49,129 nt of DNA, taken from the NCBI GenBank assembly GCA_048201975.1, contig DBFBGQ010000097.1, positions 1 through 49,129 on the forward strand, given 5' to 3'. Numbering within the stretch: position 1 is the stretch's first letter; every line of letters begins with the position of its first letter. Positions 40,604 to 48,972 of the stretch are shown here, piece after piece. A model generated the notes under the pieces. The model was not told the origin of the DNA. It ran no database searches and saw nothing but the letters and a program-made list of their open reading frames with translations. The DNA is from Egerieenecus sp048201975. Its GTDB lineage: Bacteria; Bacillota; Clostridia; Christensenellales; Aristaeellaceae. Position numbers and translations under genes: made by a program.

Positions 40604-41562
40604 CACTTCTTACTCCCCATTCTGATTCTCGGGTCGATCAGGCCGTAGCTGATATCCACAATGATGCCGGATAGCAGGCCGATCAATGTGTAGAAGGCGG
40701 ACAGGAGCATAAAGAAATTATAGTCCGGGGTGGCTGCGGTGATGGACGACACGTACAGCGGACCCACGCCGGGTATGCCGAAGATCTGCTCGATGATGAG
40801 GGAGCCGCTCATGATGCCCACGAACTCGCCCAGGATCATGGGGAAGATGGGCACCATGGCGTTGCGCAGGGCGTGGCGCACGGTGGTCTGGGCGCGGGTC
40901 AGGCCCTTGGTGCGGGCCAGGAGCAGGTAATCGCTGGTGAGCACCTCGGTGAGCTCCGCCCGGGTGTAGCGGGTCAAACCCGCCACCGTGCCGAAGCCCA
41001 GGGAAAGAATCGCCGGCACCATGGACACAAACATGTCCCAGGAGAAAAAGTCATAGCCCGACTTCACCTGGAACGGGAACCATTTCAGCTTGAAGCATAG
41101 GAAATATTGCACCAGAAACGCATACACGTAGCTGGGCACGGAAACGAACACCACCACCGCCGTGGAAATGAAGTGATCCTGCCAGCGGTTTTTCTTCAGC
41201 GCCGCGTAGATGCCGAACATCAACCCCAGGGGCACGGCAAAGATCATGGTGTACAGGTTCACCGCCACGGTGGCGGGCATTTTCTCCATGAACTTGGTCC
41301 ATACATCCTGGCCCACATACAGGGATTCGCTGACGCCCCAGTCAAAGCCCAGCAATGATTTTTGCAGGAAAATCACGTACTGTTCCAGGATGGGCTTGTT
41401 GTATCCCAGGGCCTCCCGGCGCATCTCAATGAGCGCCATGTCCTTGCCAAACTGCTCCGCCGGCTTGTTCGGCAGCAGCTTCACCAGCACAAAGCAGATG
41501 GAAATAATAATCAAAAACACCATGAGCATCAACAGGATGCGTTTGAGAATGTACTTGCCCAT
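40603..41562 (-). CDS. oppB: Oligopeptide ABC transporter permease OppB
   Basis: A protein of 319 aa of normal length with six membrane spans. MGKYILKRILLMLMVFLIIISICF is the usual OppB opening, and the EAA-type loop is LLARTKGLTRAQTTVRHALRNA followed by MVPIFPM. It pairs with OppC. AAAGGGG precedes the ATG. It is the only member of this operon that keeps the standard size. It lies about 170 bases after oppA, beyond an intercistronic hairpin. Confidence 0.95.
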   Translation of the reverse strand: MGKYILKRILLMLMVFLIIISICFVLVKLLPNKPAEQFGKDMALIEMRREALGYNKPILEQYVIFLQKSLLGFDWGVSESLYVGQDVWTKFMEKMPATVAVNLYTMIFAVPLGLMFGIYAALKKNRWQDHFISTAVVVFVSVPSYVYAFLVQYFLCFKLKWFPFQVKSGYDFFSWDMFVSMVPAILSLGFGTVAGLTRYTRAELTEVLTSDYLLLARTKGLTRAQTTVRHALRNAMVPIFPMILGEFVGIMSGSLIIEQIFGIPGVGPLYVSSITAATPDYNFFMLLSAFYTLIGLLSGIIVDISYGLIDPRIRMGSKK

Positions 41563-41656
41563 GCCCTAGCCCCTTTCCATTTTTTACGGCTGCATCCGAG
41601 CGGAGCAACCGGGTGCAGGCGTAAGAAATGAACGGTCATTTTTCTTTAGCATTCAC

Positions 41657-41689
41657 CAAGGCAGGGATGTGCAATACATCCCTGCCTTG
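41657..41689 (-). other. Intercistronic hairpin between oppA and oppB
   Basis: CAAGGCAGGGATGT (41657-41670), loop GCAAT, ACATCCCTGCCTTG (41676-41689): a perfect 14-bp stem without a direct T run on the minus strand. As for malE-malF, it probably stabilises the binding-protein mRNA and lowers expression of the permease genes. Confidence 0.85.
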
Positions 41690-41736
41690 GCAAACTTAGG
41701 GAAAAATTTTGTCTGTCTTACCAGCCTTGCTTCAGC

Positions 41737-44130
41737 TTACTTGTAGTTCAGGGTACCGCCCTGCTCCTGCACGTAAGCATCCCAGGCCGCGTCGTCATAG
41801 TTGTACGTAATGTACTTCAGTCCGCCGTAGCCCATGGGGAAGACTTCTTCCTCGGTGTGGTACTCGATCTGCATGCCCTTGAGCTGCGCGGTGGCGTCGC
41901 CGGTCAGCGGGATGAAGTCGTAGTTCTGCAGGATGGTGCCTTCCAGCGCGGCCAGCACTTCCAGGCGGTCCGCGGCGATCTTCTCATCGCGGCTGTAGGG
42001 GAACACCAGCTCCACCTTCTCGTCGGTTTCCACGTTGGTGGCCTGGATCTCCACGCCATTGATGCTCTGGTACCACTCATAGGCGGAGGCGGTGTAGGTC
42101 ACGCCGTCCAGCTCGATCTCCACCTGGGTGCTGGTGGAATCCCAGCACGCATCGTACTGATGAACGCTGGACACATAGGCTTCCATCAGGGAGTAGGGAT
42201 CGAACTCGGAGCCGGACCAGCCCACGTAGAACAGCATATCCACCTGGTTGTTGCGCAGGGCGTCGGCAAAGCCGTTGCCGATGGTGTCGTCCTTCTTGAA
42301 GGTCAGCTTGCCCTCCAGCTTGGTGCCCTTCACAGCGTCGGTGTAGTTGTTCACGATGAACTCATAGCCGTTGACATAGGCGGAGGTGGCCTGCGGCATG
42401 CCGATGATGATTTCGATCACATCGTCCTCGTCCATCAGGCCTTCCTCGATGGCGATGTCATAGGCCTTGTTGAAGTACTCCTGGGCCATTTCCAGGTTGT
42501 AGCCGGTGATGCTGGCGATGGCGTCGTCGTTGGTGGGGTACAGCTTGCCCTCGCCCACTTCGTCCGTCAGGCCCCAGAAGTCCACCACCACCTGCTTGGC
42601 GGCGTCGGTGTCACGGTAGAAGGTGCCGGTTTCGGGATCGCCCACGATGGTGTTGCCATACAGGGCGAACGCAGGCATGCCCGAGGGGCTGGTGGCCATG
42701 ATGAAGGCCTGGCGGTCAATGCCCAGGGACAGGGCCATGCGGAATTCCTTCACGGTGAGGATGGTCTTGTTGATGTTTTCGCCGGCGGTGGCCTGGTTGG
42801 CGGTCAGGGCCTCCATGTCGGGGTTCACGGCCATGGCGAAAACGGAAGCGCCCTCGCTGTAGTAGGTGTAGTCAGAGGTAGCATACTCCGGCAGATAGTC
42901 CACGGACAGGCCCTTCACGTCCAGCTGGCCGTTCAGGAACATTTCCATGGCGGTGGAGTCCTCGGTCACGTAGGTGACCACAATGCGGTCGGTCTGATAC
43001 CAGCCCTCGTTCTGGGGCAGGGAGTAGCCCAGCCAGTTGGGGTTGCGCTCCAGCACGTACTCCTTATCGGACTGGAAGCTGGCCAGGCGATAGGGGCCGT
43101 AGGACATGGTGGTCTCGGCGCTGGTGCCGTAGCTGTTGGTGTACACGCCGTCCACCACGGAGGCGCACTCGTTGTACAGCTCCTCATGCACCAGGGGCAT
43201 GGACAGGTTGTACTTCAGCTGGAAGCCGGACAGGGGCTTGTCCAGGATGAACACCACTTCGGTGTCGCTCAGCGCCTTCACGCCGACCTTTTCGAAGTCA
43301 ATTTCCGGATAGGTGTACTTCACATACAGCTCATCCAGCGCCCACTCCAGCAGCTGGTCGGGGGTAGCCCAGTCCAGCGCCAGTTTAGCGCCAGCGCCGG
43401 CGGTGTAGAACTCATACAGCTCGGCGATGGTCAGGGGCGTTTCCACAACGCCAGCCTCGGCAGTGTCGCTCCAGGACTCGCTCTCAAAATCATAGGTTTT
43501 CCCGAAGGAGGTCGCCCAGTCGATGTAGCCCGCTTCCTCGCCATGGTCGGCCAGCAGCGTCTCCACGTCGGCAGCGCCGTTGATCTCCATATAGGTGCGG
43601 ACGGTGGTGTCCGCCGCGGTGCCCTGCTTGGCATAGGCTTCGGCGTTATGCACGCGCATGCTGCCGCTGTACAGGCTGTCGGCGCGGTAGTTCTGCGCCT
43701 GGGGATTCAGCTGCAGCTTGGCGGAGGTCACATAGGTCTGGGCGGTGATGGGGGTGCCATCCTCCCACATGAGGCCTTCGCGGAGGGTATATTTCCAAGC
43801 GCGGCCTTCTGCGCCTTCCTCAATACCCCATTCCTCGCCCACATAGTCGGCGGTCACGTCCTCGGGCTCGCCCACAACCATGGAGGCCACCATAGCGTAG
43901 CCGTCCTCGTTCTCGTTGTAGTCGAACTTGAAGAAGTCGTCGGACAGCCACGACATCATATCGTCGAGATCCGTAGCCGTCTTGTACTGATGGGGGTTCC
44001 AGTTGGTGGGGAAGGTGGCCAACGAGTAGTTATAGGTGTAACTAACCGTTGCATCTCCTTCCGTCTCCGCCATGGCCATGCCGCTAAGCAGCATGCACAG
44101 CATGAGCAGGAAAGCAAGCGCTTTCTTCAT
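41737..44130 (-). CDS. oppA: Oligopeptide-binding protein OppA, enlarged
   Basis: A protein of 797 aa, well above the 530-600 of common family 5 binding proteins. A signal peptide (1-21, ending AMA-E) is followed by the family pattern WNPHQYKTATDLDDMM, WKYTLREGLMWEDGTPITAQTYV and VVFILDKPLSGFQLKYNLSMP. The middle (about 165-270) and C-terminal parts carry extra acidic sequence, including DAACWD-like and YMEINGAADVETLLADHGEE segments. No lipobox cysteine is evident. It should deliver peptides to OppBC. GAGGAGGA precedes the ATG and a perfect consensus promoter lies 55-83 bases upstream of the start codon. Confidence 0.92.
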   Translation of the reverse strand: MKKALAFLLMLCMLLSGMAMAETEGDATVSYTYNYSLATFPTNWNPHQYKTATDLDDMMSWLSDDFFKFDYNENEDGYAMVASMVVGEPEDVTADYVGEEWGIEEGAEGRAWKYTLREGLMWEDGTPITAQTYVTSAKLQLNPQAQNYRADSLYSGSMRVHNAEAYAKQGTAADTTVRTYMEINGAADVETLLADHGEEAGYIDWATSFGKTYDFESESWSDTAEAGVVETPLTIAELYEFYTAGAGAKLALDWATPDQLLEWALDELYVKYTYPEIDFEKVGVKALSDTEVVFILDKPLSGFQLKYNLSMPLVHEELYNECASVVDGVYTNSYGTSAETTMSYGPYRLASFQSDKEYVLERNPNWLGYSLPQNEGWYQTDRIVVTYVTEDSTAMEMFLNGQLDVKGLSVDYLPEYATSDYTYYSEGASVFAMAVNPDMEALTANQATAGENINKTILTVKEFRMALSLGIDRQAFIMATSPSGMPAFALYGNTIVGDPETGTFYRDTDAAKQVVVDFWGLTDEVGEGKLYPTNDDAIASITGYNLEMAQEYFNKAYDIAIEEGLMDEDDVIEIIIGMPQATSAYVNGYEFIVNNYTDAVKGTKLEGKLTFKKDDTIGNGFADALRNNQVDMLFYVGWSGSEFDPYSLMEAYVSSVHQYDACWDSTSTQVEIELDGVTYTASAYEWYQSINGVEIQATNVETDEKVELVFPYSRDEKIAADRLEVLAALEGTILQNYDFIPLTGDATAQLKGMQIEYHTEEEVFPMGYGGLKYITYNYDDAAWDAYVQEQGGTLNYK

Positions 44131-44184
44131 GAAAGATTCCTCCTCTACGATTTCCGACTGTCTGTTACAACAAGCGGTTGTTTC

Positions 44185-44213
44185 ATTATAGAATCAGCGA
44201 AAAACTCTGTCAA
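44185..44213 (-). promoter_or_regulatory. Perfect consensus promoter of the opp operon
   Basis: On the minus strand TTGACA (complement of 44208-44213), 17 bases, TATAAT (complement of 44185-44190). Just downstream ACAAC-cgctt-GTTGT forms a short inverted repeat (44166-44180) near the start point that might be an operator. From 44214 to 44291 I see no further signal. Confidence 0.93.
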
Positions 44214-44291
44214 GCCTGAATTCCTTTCCAAAACCCACGAAAGCGTCATGTTTCGTCCTCTTTCGCCGCGTCCCCGGCGCAAGGGCGGAGG

Positions 44292-44831
44292 CTACCGGGG
44301 GATTTCCCGGGGCGTCAGGCCCCGCAGGAGGCGCAGCGCCAGCCCGCCGGCGGCGGCGCAGGCCGCTCCGCAGGCCAGGAAAAGCAGCTCCTGCCCCAGG
44401 GGCGCCGGGCCGGTCCCCAGCAAAAAGACGGCGTCCGCCGCCGTCCACAGCGCGCCCAGCGCCGCCAGGCCCCCGGCGCTGCGCCGGGCGGAGCCCAGGC
44501 TCTCCTCCAGGGCGATTTCGTCGATTTCCGCCTTCAGCCGGGCGATCCGCGCCACGGCCAGGGCAAAATAGAAAAGCGGCAGCGCGCACAGTGCGTAAAA
44601 GGGCAGCACCCACAGGCAGTGGCTGCCCTGGCTGTTGATCAGCCCCCCGGCCAGGAAGGCCGCGACCCCCAGCGCCGCCGCCGCGGCCAGGGGCGGCCGC
44701 AGCCGGTTCCGCGCCTCCAGGTCCAGGGCGTAGCGCTTGCCAACGTAGCGTGTCCTGCGCCGGGGCCTGCCATTCTTTTCGTCCCGCTCCCAGGTGACCT
44801 CGTAGAGCTGTTTAAGCTTTTCCCGCTTCAT
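44292..44831 (-). CDS. Four-span membrane protein, unknown function
   Basis: A protein of 179 aa with a basic cytoplasmic N-terminus (1-45, rich in Arg/Lys) and four predicted membrane spans (about 47-63, 72-92, 120-137, 145-165). A charged helix (AEIDEIALEESLGSARR) lies in the middle. I do not recognise the family. AAAGGAG lies just before the ATG and the gene follows holA by 20 bases, so it is the last member of the comEC operon. Confidence 0.75.
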   Translation of the reverse strand: MKREKLKQLYEVTWERDEKNGRPRRRTRYVGKRYALDLEARNRLRPPLAAAAALGVAAFLAGGLINSQGSHCLWVLPFYALCALPLFYFALAVARIARLKAEIDEIALEESLGSARRSAGGLAALGALWTAADAVFLLGTGPAPLGQELLFLACGAACAAAGGLALRLLRGLTPREIPR

Positions 44832-44851
44832 ATCGCTGCTCCTTTGCGCGC

Positions 44852-45862
44852 TTATGCGCCGCCCTTGCGCAGGCGGAAAATTTCCAGCATGGCGGCCTCC
44901 AGGGCGCCCTCCTGGTTCCAGGCCCCGCTTTTAACCTGGTACTCCGCCCGCAGGCAGGTTTCCATGGCCCGCCGGGCCTGCCAGCCCGTATATCCCGCCG
45001 CCTGGCGGAGGGTGCGGTCCGCCGCGAAGCCCGGCAGGCCCAGGTTCTTCTTGATCTGCGCCGGGGGCAGCTTCTCCCGCTGCATCACCTTCACATGAAA
45101 CAAAAGCCGGTATTGCCTGAGCAGCATGGCCAGGATGCCCAGGCGGTCCCCGCCGGTGGCCAGCATGTCGTGCATCAGCCCGAAGGCCTTGCCCTCCTGC
45201 CCCGCCACCACCGCGTCCACCATCTCAAACACCGTGCACTCCATGCTCCGGGTGCAGATGGCGTCCATGTCCGCACGGGTGATGGCTGTCCGCTCGCCGG
45301 TGAGGGCGGCCAGCTTCTCCAGCTCGGTTTTCAGCGTGGCGGCGTCGGTCCCGGCCAGGAAGCTCAAGTAGGCCGCGTCCCCCGGGGACAGCTCCTTGCC
45401 CAGGCCCTTGGCCGTGCGGATGAGCCAGCGGTTCAGCTCGCCCTCGTCCATGGGCTGGAAGGAGACCACCGTTCCGTGCTTTTTCACCGCCTGGTAGAGC
45501 TTTTTCCGCGCATCCGCCTTCCCCTGCACATAGAGAATGACCACGCAGCTCTCCGGCACCCGGGCCAGGTACTCCCCCAAGCGGTCGTCCCCCTCCCCCC
45601 GGCCGGTGAAGGCGGCCAGCTCCCGGAGCACCACCAGGCGCTTCTCCGCCAGGAAGGGCAGGGTCTCCGCCGCGGCGACGAGGGCGTCGGCGGAGGGGTT
45701 TTCCAGCACGGCCTCGTTGAGCTGCTCCAGCCCCGGAGGCAGCAGCGCCTTTTCCGCCGCCGCCAGGGCCGACGCCTTTACATATTCCTCCACGCCCTCG
45801 AACAGGTACGCGCCCCGAAGGCCGCCGCCCTGCGCCTGGGCAAAAAATTCCTTATACTCCAT
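44852..45862 (-). CDS. holA: DNA polymerase III subunit delta
   Basis: A protein of 336 aa with the HolA layout: an N-terminal AAA+-like fold beginning AYLFEGVEEYVKASALAAAEKALLP, the AETLPFLAEKRLVVLRELAAF strand and CVVILYVQGKADARKKLYQAV. C-terminal domains contain LEKLAALTGERTAITRADMDAI and GGDRLGILAMLLRQYRLLFHVK. It opens the beta clamp during clamp loading at the replication fork. The comEC-holA order is common in Firmicutes. AGGAGGAAAAG precedes the ATG, which overlaps the comEC end by 11 bases. Confidence 0.95.
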   Translation of the reverse strand: MEYKEFFAQAQGGGLRGAYLFEGVEEYVKASALAAAEKALLPPGLEQLNEAVLENPSADALVAAAETLPFLAEKRLVVLRELAAFTGRGEGDDRLGEYLARVPESCVVILYVQGKADARKKLYQAVKKHGTVVSFQPMDEGELNRWLIRTAKGLGKELSPGDAAYLSFLAGTDAATLKTELEKLAALTGERTAITRADMDAICTRSMECTVFEMVDAVVAGQEGKAFGLMHDMLATGGDRLGILAMLLRQYRLLFHVKVMQREKLPPAQIKKNLGLPGFAADRTLRQAAGYTGWQARRAMETCLRAEYQVKSGAWNQEGALEAAMLEIFRLRKGGA

Positions 45863-48152
45863 CTTTTCCTCCTGGAGATTGCGTTTCCTGGTCCGCCTGC
45901 CAGGGAAGAACCTCGATGCGCCCCGCCCGGATGCGCAGCGTCACCGCGCCGCAGGCCTCCGTCCAGTAGATCTTCGCGCCGGGCAGGCGGCTGGCCAGGC
46001 TTTCCAGCGACAGCGACCGCCCCGCGGAAACCAGCGCCACCTGCGGCGAAACCAGCTGGGCAAAGGCCGTGCCGGTGCTGTCCGCCTGCCCGTGGTGCCC
46101 CACCTTGAGGATGTCCGCGGGCACAGCCACATAGCGCTCATAAGCGCCGGGAAGGTCGCTCATGGCCAATAGCCGCGCGCCGTCCAGCTCCCACAGGGTC
46201 ACCAGGCAGTAGTCGTTGGGATCAGCGTCCCAGCGCATTTGCCCCGCCTGGGGCCAGAGCACATACATCCGCCCGCTGGGCAGCTCGAGCACGTCCCCCG
46301 CCTTGAGATAGCGCAGCTGCGTGCCGCGCGCCACCAGCGCTTCCATGGCCTGGGTCACCGAGGACGCCGCTGAGGCGATGTCCGCGCCCCAGGGCAGGTA
46401 GCACCACTCCACGGGGATGTCGCTTTCCAGCAGGTAGCGCACGCCCCCGGCATGGTCGCTGTGCAGGTGGGTGAGCACCAGCCCCGTGAGCGCCAGCCGC
46501 CGCTGGCGCAGGTAGACCGCCAGGTCGTCCCCTTCGCCCGCGTCGATGGCCCACACCTGTCCGCCGTCCCGGAGCACCGCGGCATCCGCTGCGCCCACGC
46601 TCAGCTGCGTCCAGGTGACGGAGCTCTCCGGCGCCGGGGTGAGCGAAACGGCGAAGCACAGCGCCGCCGTGCCGCCCACCACCTGCCGGGTGCGCTTGCG
46701 CCACCAGCTCCGCTGGCTTGTCGCGGCCAGTATGCCGCCCGCGCCCACCCAGCCCGCCCAACCGGGGCGGGCCGTCCAGATATAGGCGCAGGGCCTGGCG
46801 GCCAGGAACTGCACCGCCGTCACCATGACCCGGCTGGCTGCCGCGGCCCACGCGCCCAGGGTTTCCCGCACCCCGGGGATGCCCAGGCTCAGCGCGGTGA
46901 GCAGGTACAGATAGATCAGCAGCGAAGCCCAGGGGAAAATCAGCAAATTCAGCCCCAGCCCCAGCACCGGCAGCTGCTGGAACCACCAGCACAGGGGCAG
47001 CAGCAGCCCCGTCTGCGCCCCCACCGTGAAGTACAGCGCGTTCCAGATCCAGCCGGAAACCCGGCCGCGGGGCCGGTATAGCCGCCGGAACCAGGGCGTC
47101 ACCAACCCGATGCCCAGCATGGCCCCGAAGCTCAGCTGAAACCCCGCCGCCGTAAGCTGCGCCGGAGCCCACAGCACAATGAGCCCGGCCGCCGCGCTGA
47201 GCAGCGTCAGGGGATCGCCCCGACGGTGGCACAGCCGCCCCAGGCCGTACAGCGCCCAGAGCAGGGCGGCCCGCACCGTGGCGCTGGAGCCGCCGGTGAG
47301 CAGGCAGTAGGCGCACAGCGCCGCCAGCGTCACCGCGTACCGGCTCCGCCTACCCAGCCCCAGCAGGCGCATGATCCCCGCCAATATCCCGGCGATCACG
47401 CCCACGTGAAACCCCGACACCGCCAGGATGTGCGCCACCCCCAGCCGGCTGAAGGCCTGCCGCTCCTCCTGGTTCAGCAGGCTCTTTTCCCCCAGGAGCA
47501 TGGCCGCGGCATAGGCGCCGTCCTCCTCGCCCATGACGCCGCACAGCCGCCCGGTCAGGTATTCCCGCGCCCGCGCCATCCAGCACGCCAGGTCGAAGGG
47601 GCCCGGCTCCGCCGTCCAGTCCTCCACGCCGTAAATGCCGAAGCTCATGCCGTTCTGGTACAGATAGGCGCGAAAATCAAACCCGCCGGGATTTTCCGCG
47701 GAGGCGGCATGGTAGACCTCGCCGGTGAAGGCAATCCGGTCCCCGGCGGCCACGCCGGCGAGCTCCTGGCCGTAGAAGCTCCAATAGGCCTGCCCCGGCA
47801 CGGGCTCGCCGTCCAGGGCAATGTCCTTGAGGCGGGTATGCCGCTGGGTGGACGCCCCGGGAAGCACGTTGTCCGCCACGGTGGCGGTAATGCGGTAGGT
47901 TCCCTCCGCGGGCATTTGCGGGTTCCAGGCCGCCTGGCCCCGCCACGCGCCCACCGCCACCATCAGCAGCAGGGCCGCAATGAGCTTGTGCCTGGGTAAA
48001 GCAAACACGCCCGCTGCCGCCAGGACCGCCGCCGCGCCGTAGGGCGCTCCCGTCCAGGCATACGTGCCCAGGAGCACCCCGCCCAGCAGCGCCAGCATCA
48101 GCCAGATCAGCGCCGGCGTCTCCCGCAGGCGGCGCAGGAGCCGCCCCCTCAT
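45852..48152 (-). CDS. comEC: ComEC/Rec2 DNA uptake channel
   Basis: A protein of 766 aa. An N-terminal membrane region (about 10-60) leads to an OB-fold domain (about 75-185, with RITATVADNVLPG). The competence domain of many spans (about 220-470) follows, with FSRLGVAHILAVSGFHVGVIAG. A C-terminal metallo-beta-lactamase domain (about 510-740) carries the metal motif THLHSDHAGG and KVGHHGQ. All three domains are complete. It moves single-stranded DNA across the membrane during transformation; the C-terminal domain is a likely nuclease. The ATG at 48152 overlaps the stop of the preceding gene (ATGA). A longer open frame reaching 49058 runs antisense-free through the preceding gene in another frame and is not real. 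Confidence 0.95.
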   Translation of the reverse strand: MRGRLLRRLRETPALIWLMLALLGGVLLGTYAWTGAPYGAAAVLAAAGVFALPRHKLIAALLLMVAVGAWRGQAAWNPQMPAEGTYRITATVADNVLPGASTQRHTRLKDIALDGEPVPGQAYWSFYGQELAGVAAGDRIAFTGEVYHAASAENPGGFDFRAYLYQNGMSFGIYGVEDWTAEPGPFDLACWMARAREYLTGRLCGVMGEEDGAYAAAMLLGEKSLLNQEERQAFSRLGVAHILAVSGFHVGVIAGILAGIMRLLGLGRRSRYAVTLAALCAYCLLTGGSSATVRAALLWALYGLGRLCHRRGDPLTLLSAAAGLIVLWAPAQLTAAGFQLSFGAMLGIGLVTPWFRRLYRPRGRVSGWIWNALYFTVGAQTGLLLPLCWWFQQLPVLGLGLNLLIFPWASLLIYLYLLTALSLGIPGVRETLGAWAAAASRVMVTAVQFLAARPCAYIWTARPGWAGWVGAGGILAATSQRSWWRKRTRQVVGGTAALCFAVSLTPAPESSVTWTQLSVGAADAAVLRDGGQVWAIDAGEGDDLAVYLRQRRLALTGLVLTHLHSDHAGGVRYLLESDIPVEWCYLPWGADIASAASSVTQAMEALVARGTQLRYLKAGDVLELPSGRMYVLWPQAGQMRWDADPNDYCLVTLWELDGARLLAMSDLPGAYERYVAVPADILKVGHHGQADSTGTAFAQLVSPQVALVSAGRSLSLESLASRLPGAKIYWTEACGAVTLRIRAGRIEVLPWQADQETQSPGGKDGV

Positions 48153-48886
48153 GCCTCCAGCATCAGCCCCGGCCGCGCCAGCTCCGCCCCGGGGAAGGCT
48201 TCCCGCGCTTCCCGCAGCAGCGTTTCCGGGTCGTACTCGGGGTTGAGATGGGTCACCACCAGCTTCTTCGCTCCGGCGCTCCGCGCCAGCTCCCCGCACT
48301 GCGCCGCGGAGAGATGGGGCTTTTGCTCCCCCCAGGCCGCACGGGGGAACAGCCCGTCCGCCAGCAGCAGGTCGGCTCCCTGGGCCAGGCGGGGCAGGTC
48401 CGCCGTGGTGTTGGTATCCCCGGTGTAGGCCAGGCACTTTTCCCCGGCCAGCAGGCGGTACATCACCGCGGGCACGGGATGCCGCGCCTCCAGGACCTGC
48501 GCCGCGATAGCGCCCAGCTCCAACCGGTCCCCCGGGTGCACAACCCGCAGCGCCAGCAGCGGGCACCCCGCCGCCTCCCGCCACACGGGGGAGGAAGGGT
48601 CCTCCGGCCCATACACCGGCAAAGGACGATAGGCGTCCCCCAGGCGCTGGGCCACGCTCCCCAGCCGGTAGATCAGCGGCAGCAGATCGCTGCAGTGGTC
48701 CCCGTGCCAGTGGCTGAACAGCAGCGCCGTCAGCGCCTCCGGCGGCATCCGTCCGGTCAGCCGCGCCAGCGTCCCGCTGCCCAGGTCCAGCTGCACCGCC
48801 GCCCCCTCCGCCTCCATCAAATAACCCGAGCACGCGCCCTCCGGCGCGGGGTAGGGGCCGTTGCAGCCCAGAACCGTCAATCGCAC
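48149..48886 (-). CDS. Metallo-beta-lactamase fold hydrolase (YhfI/RNase Z-like)
   Basis: A protein of 245 aa from the GTG at 48886 (GGGGAGG nine bases upstream), giving the usual start (M)RLTVLGCNGPYPAPEG. The metal motif is FSHWHGDHCSDLLPL, followed by YTGDTN and VTHLNPEYDPE. This is the compact beta-lactamase-fold type of the YhfI/ElaC-related group; a ribonuclease or phosphodiesterase role is possible but unproven, because the RNase Z exosite arm is missing. It is the first gene of the comEC-holA operon and overlaps comEC by four bases. An ATG far upstream (49072) would start inside the structured segment and is rejected. Confidence 0.88.
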   Translation of the reverse strand: MRLTVLGCNGPYPAPEGACSGYLMEAEGAAVQLDLGSGTLARLTGRMPPEALTALLFSHWHGDHCSDLLPLIYRLGSVAQRLGDAYRPLPVYGPEDPSSPVWREAAGCPLLALRVVHPGDRLELGAIAAQVLEARHPVPAVMYRLLAGEKCLAYTGDTNTTADLPRLAQGADLLLADGLFPRAAWGEQKPHLSAAQCGELARSAGAKKLVVTHLNPEYDPETLLREAREAFPGAELARPGLMLEA

Positions 48887-48917
48887 GTTTCGTCGCCTCC
48901 CCGATTCCTTTGCCTTT

Positions 48918-48946
48918 AGGGTATTCCATCGGCGAAGGGCTGTCAA
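48918..48946 (-). promoter_or_regulatory. Promoter of the comEC-holA operon
   Basis: On the minus strand TTGACA (complement of 48941-48946), 17 bases, TACCCT (complement of 48918-48923). The -10 is weak but the -35 is perfect; it lies about 30 bases before the GTG start. Confidence 0.7.
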
Positions 48947-48972
48947 GGGGGGATTCTCCGCCCTGCAGCGTG

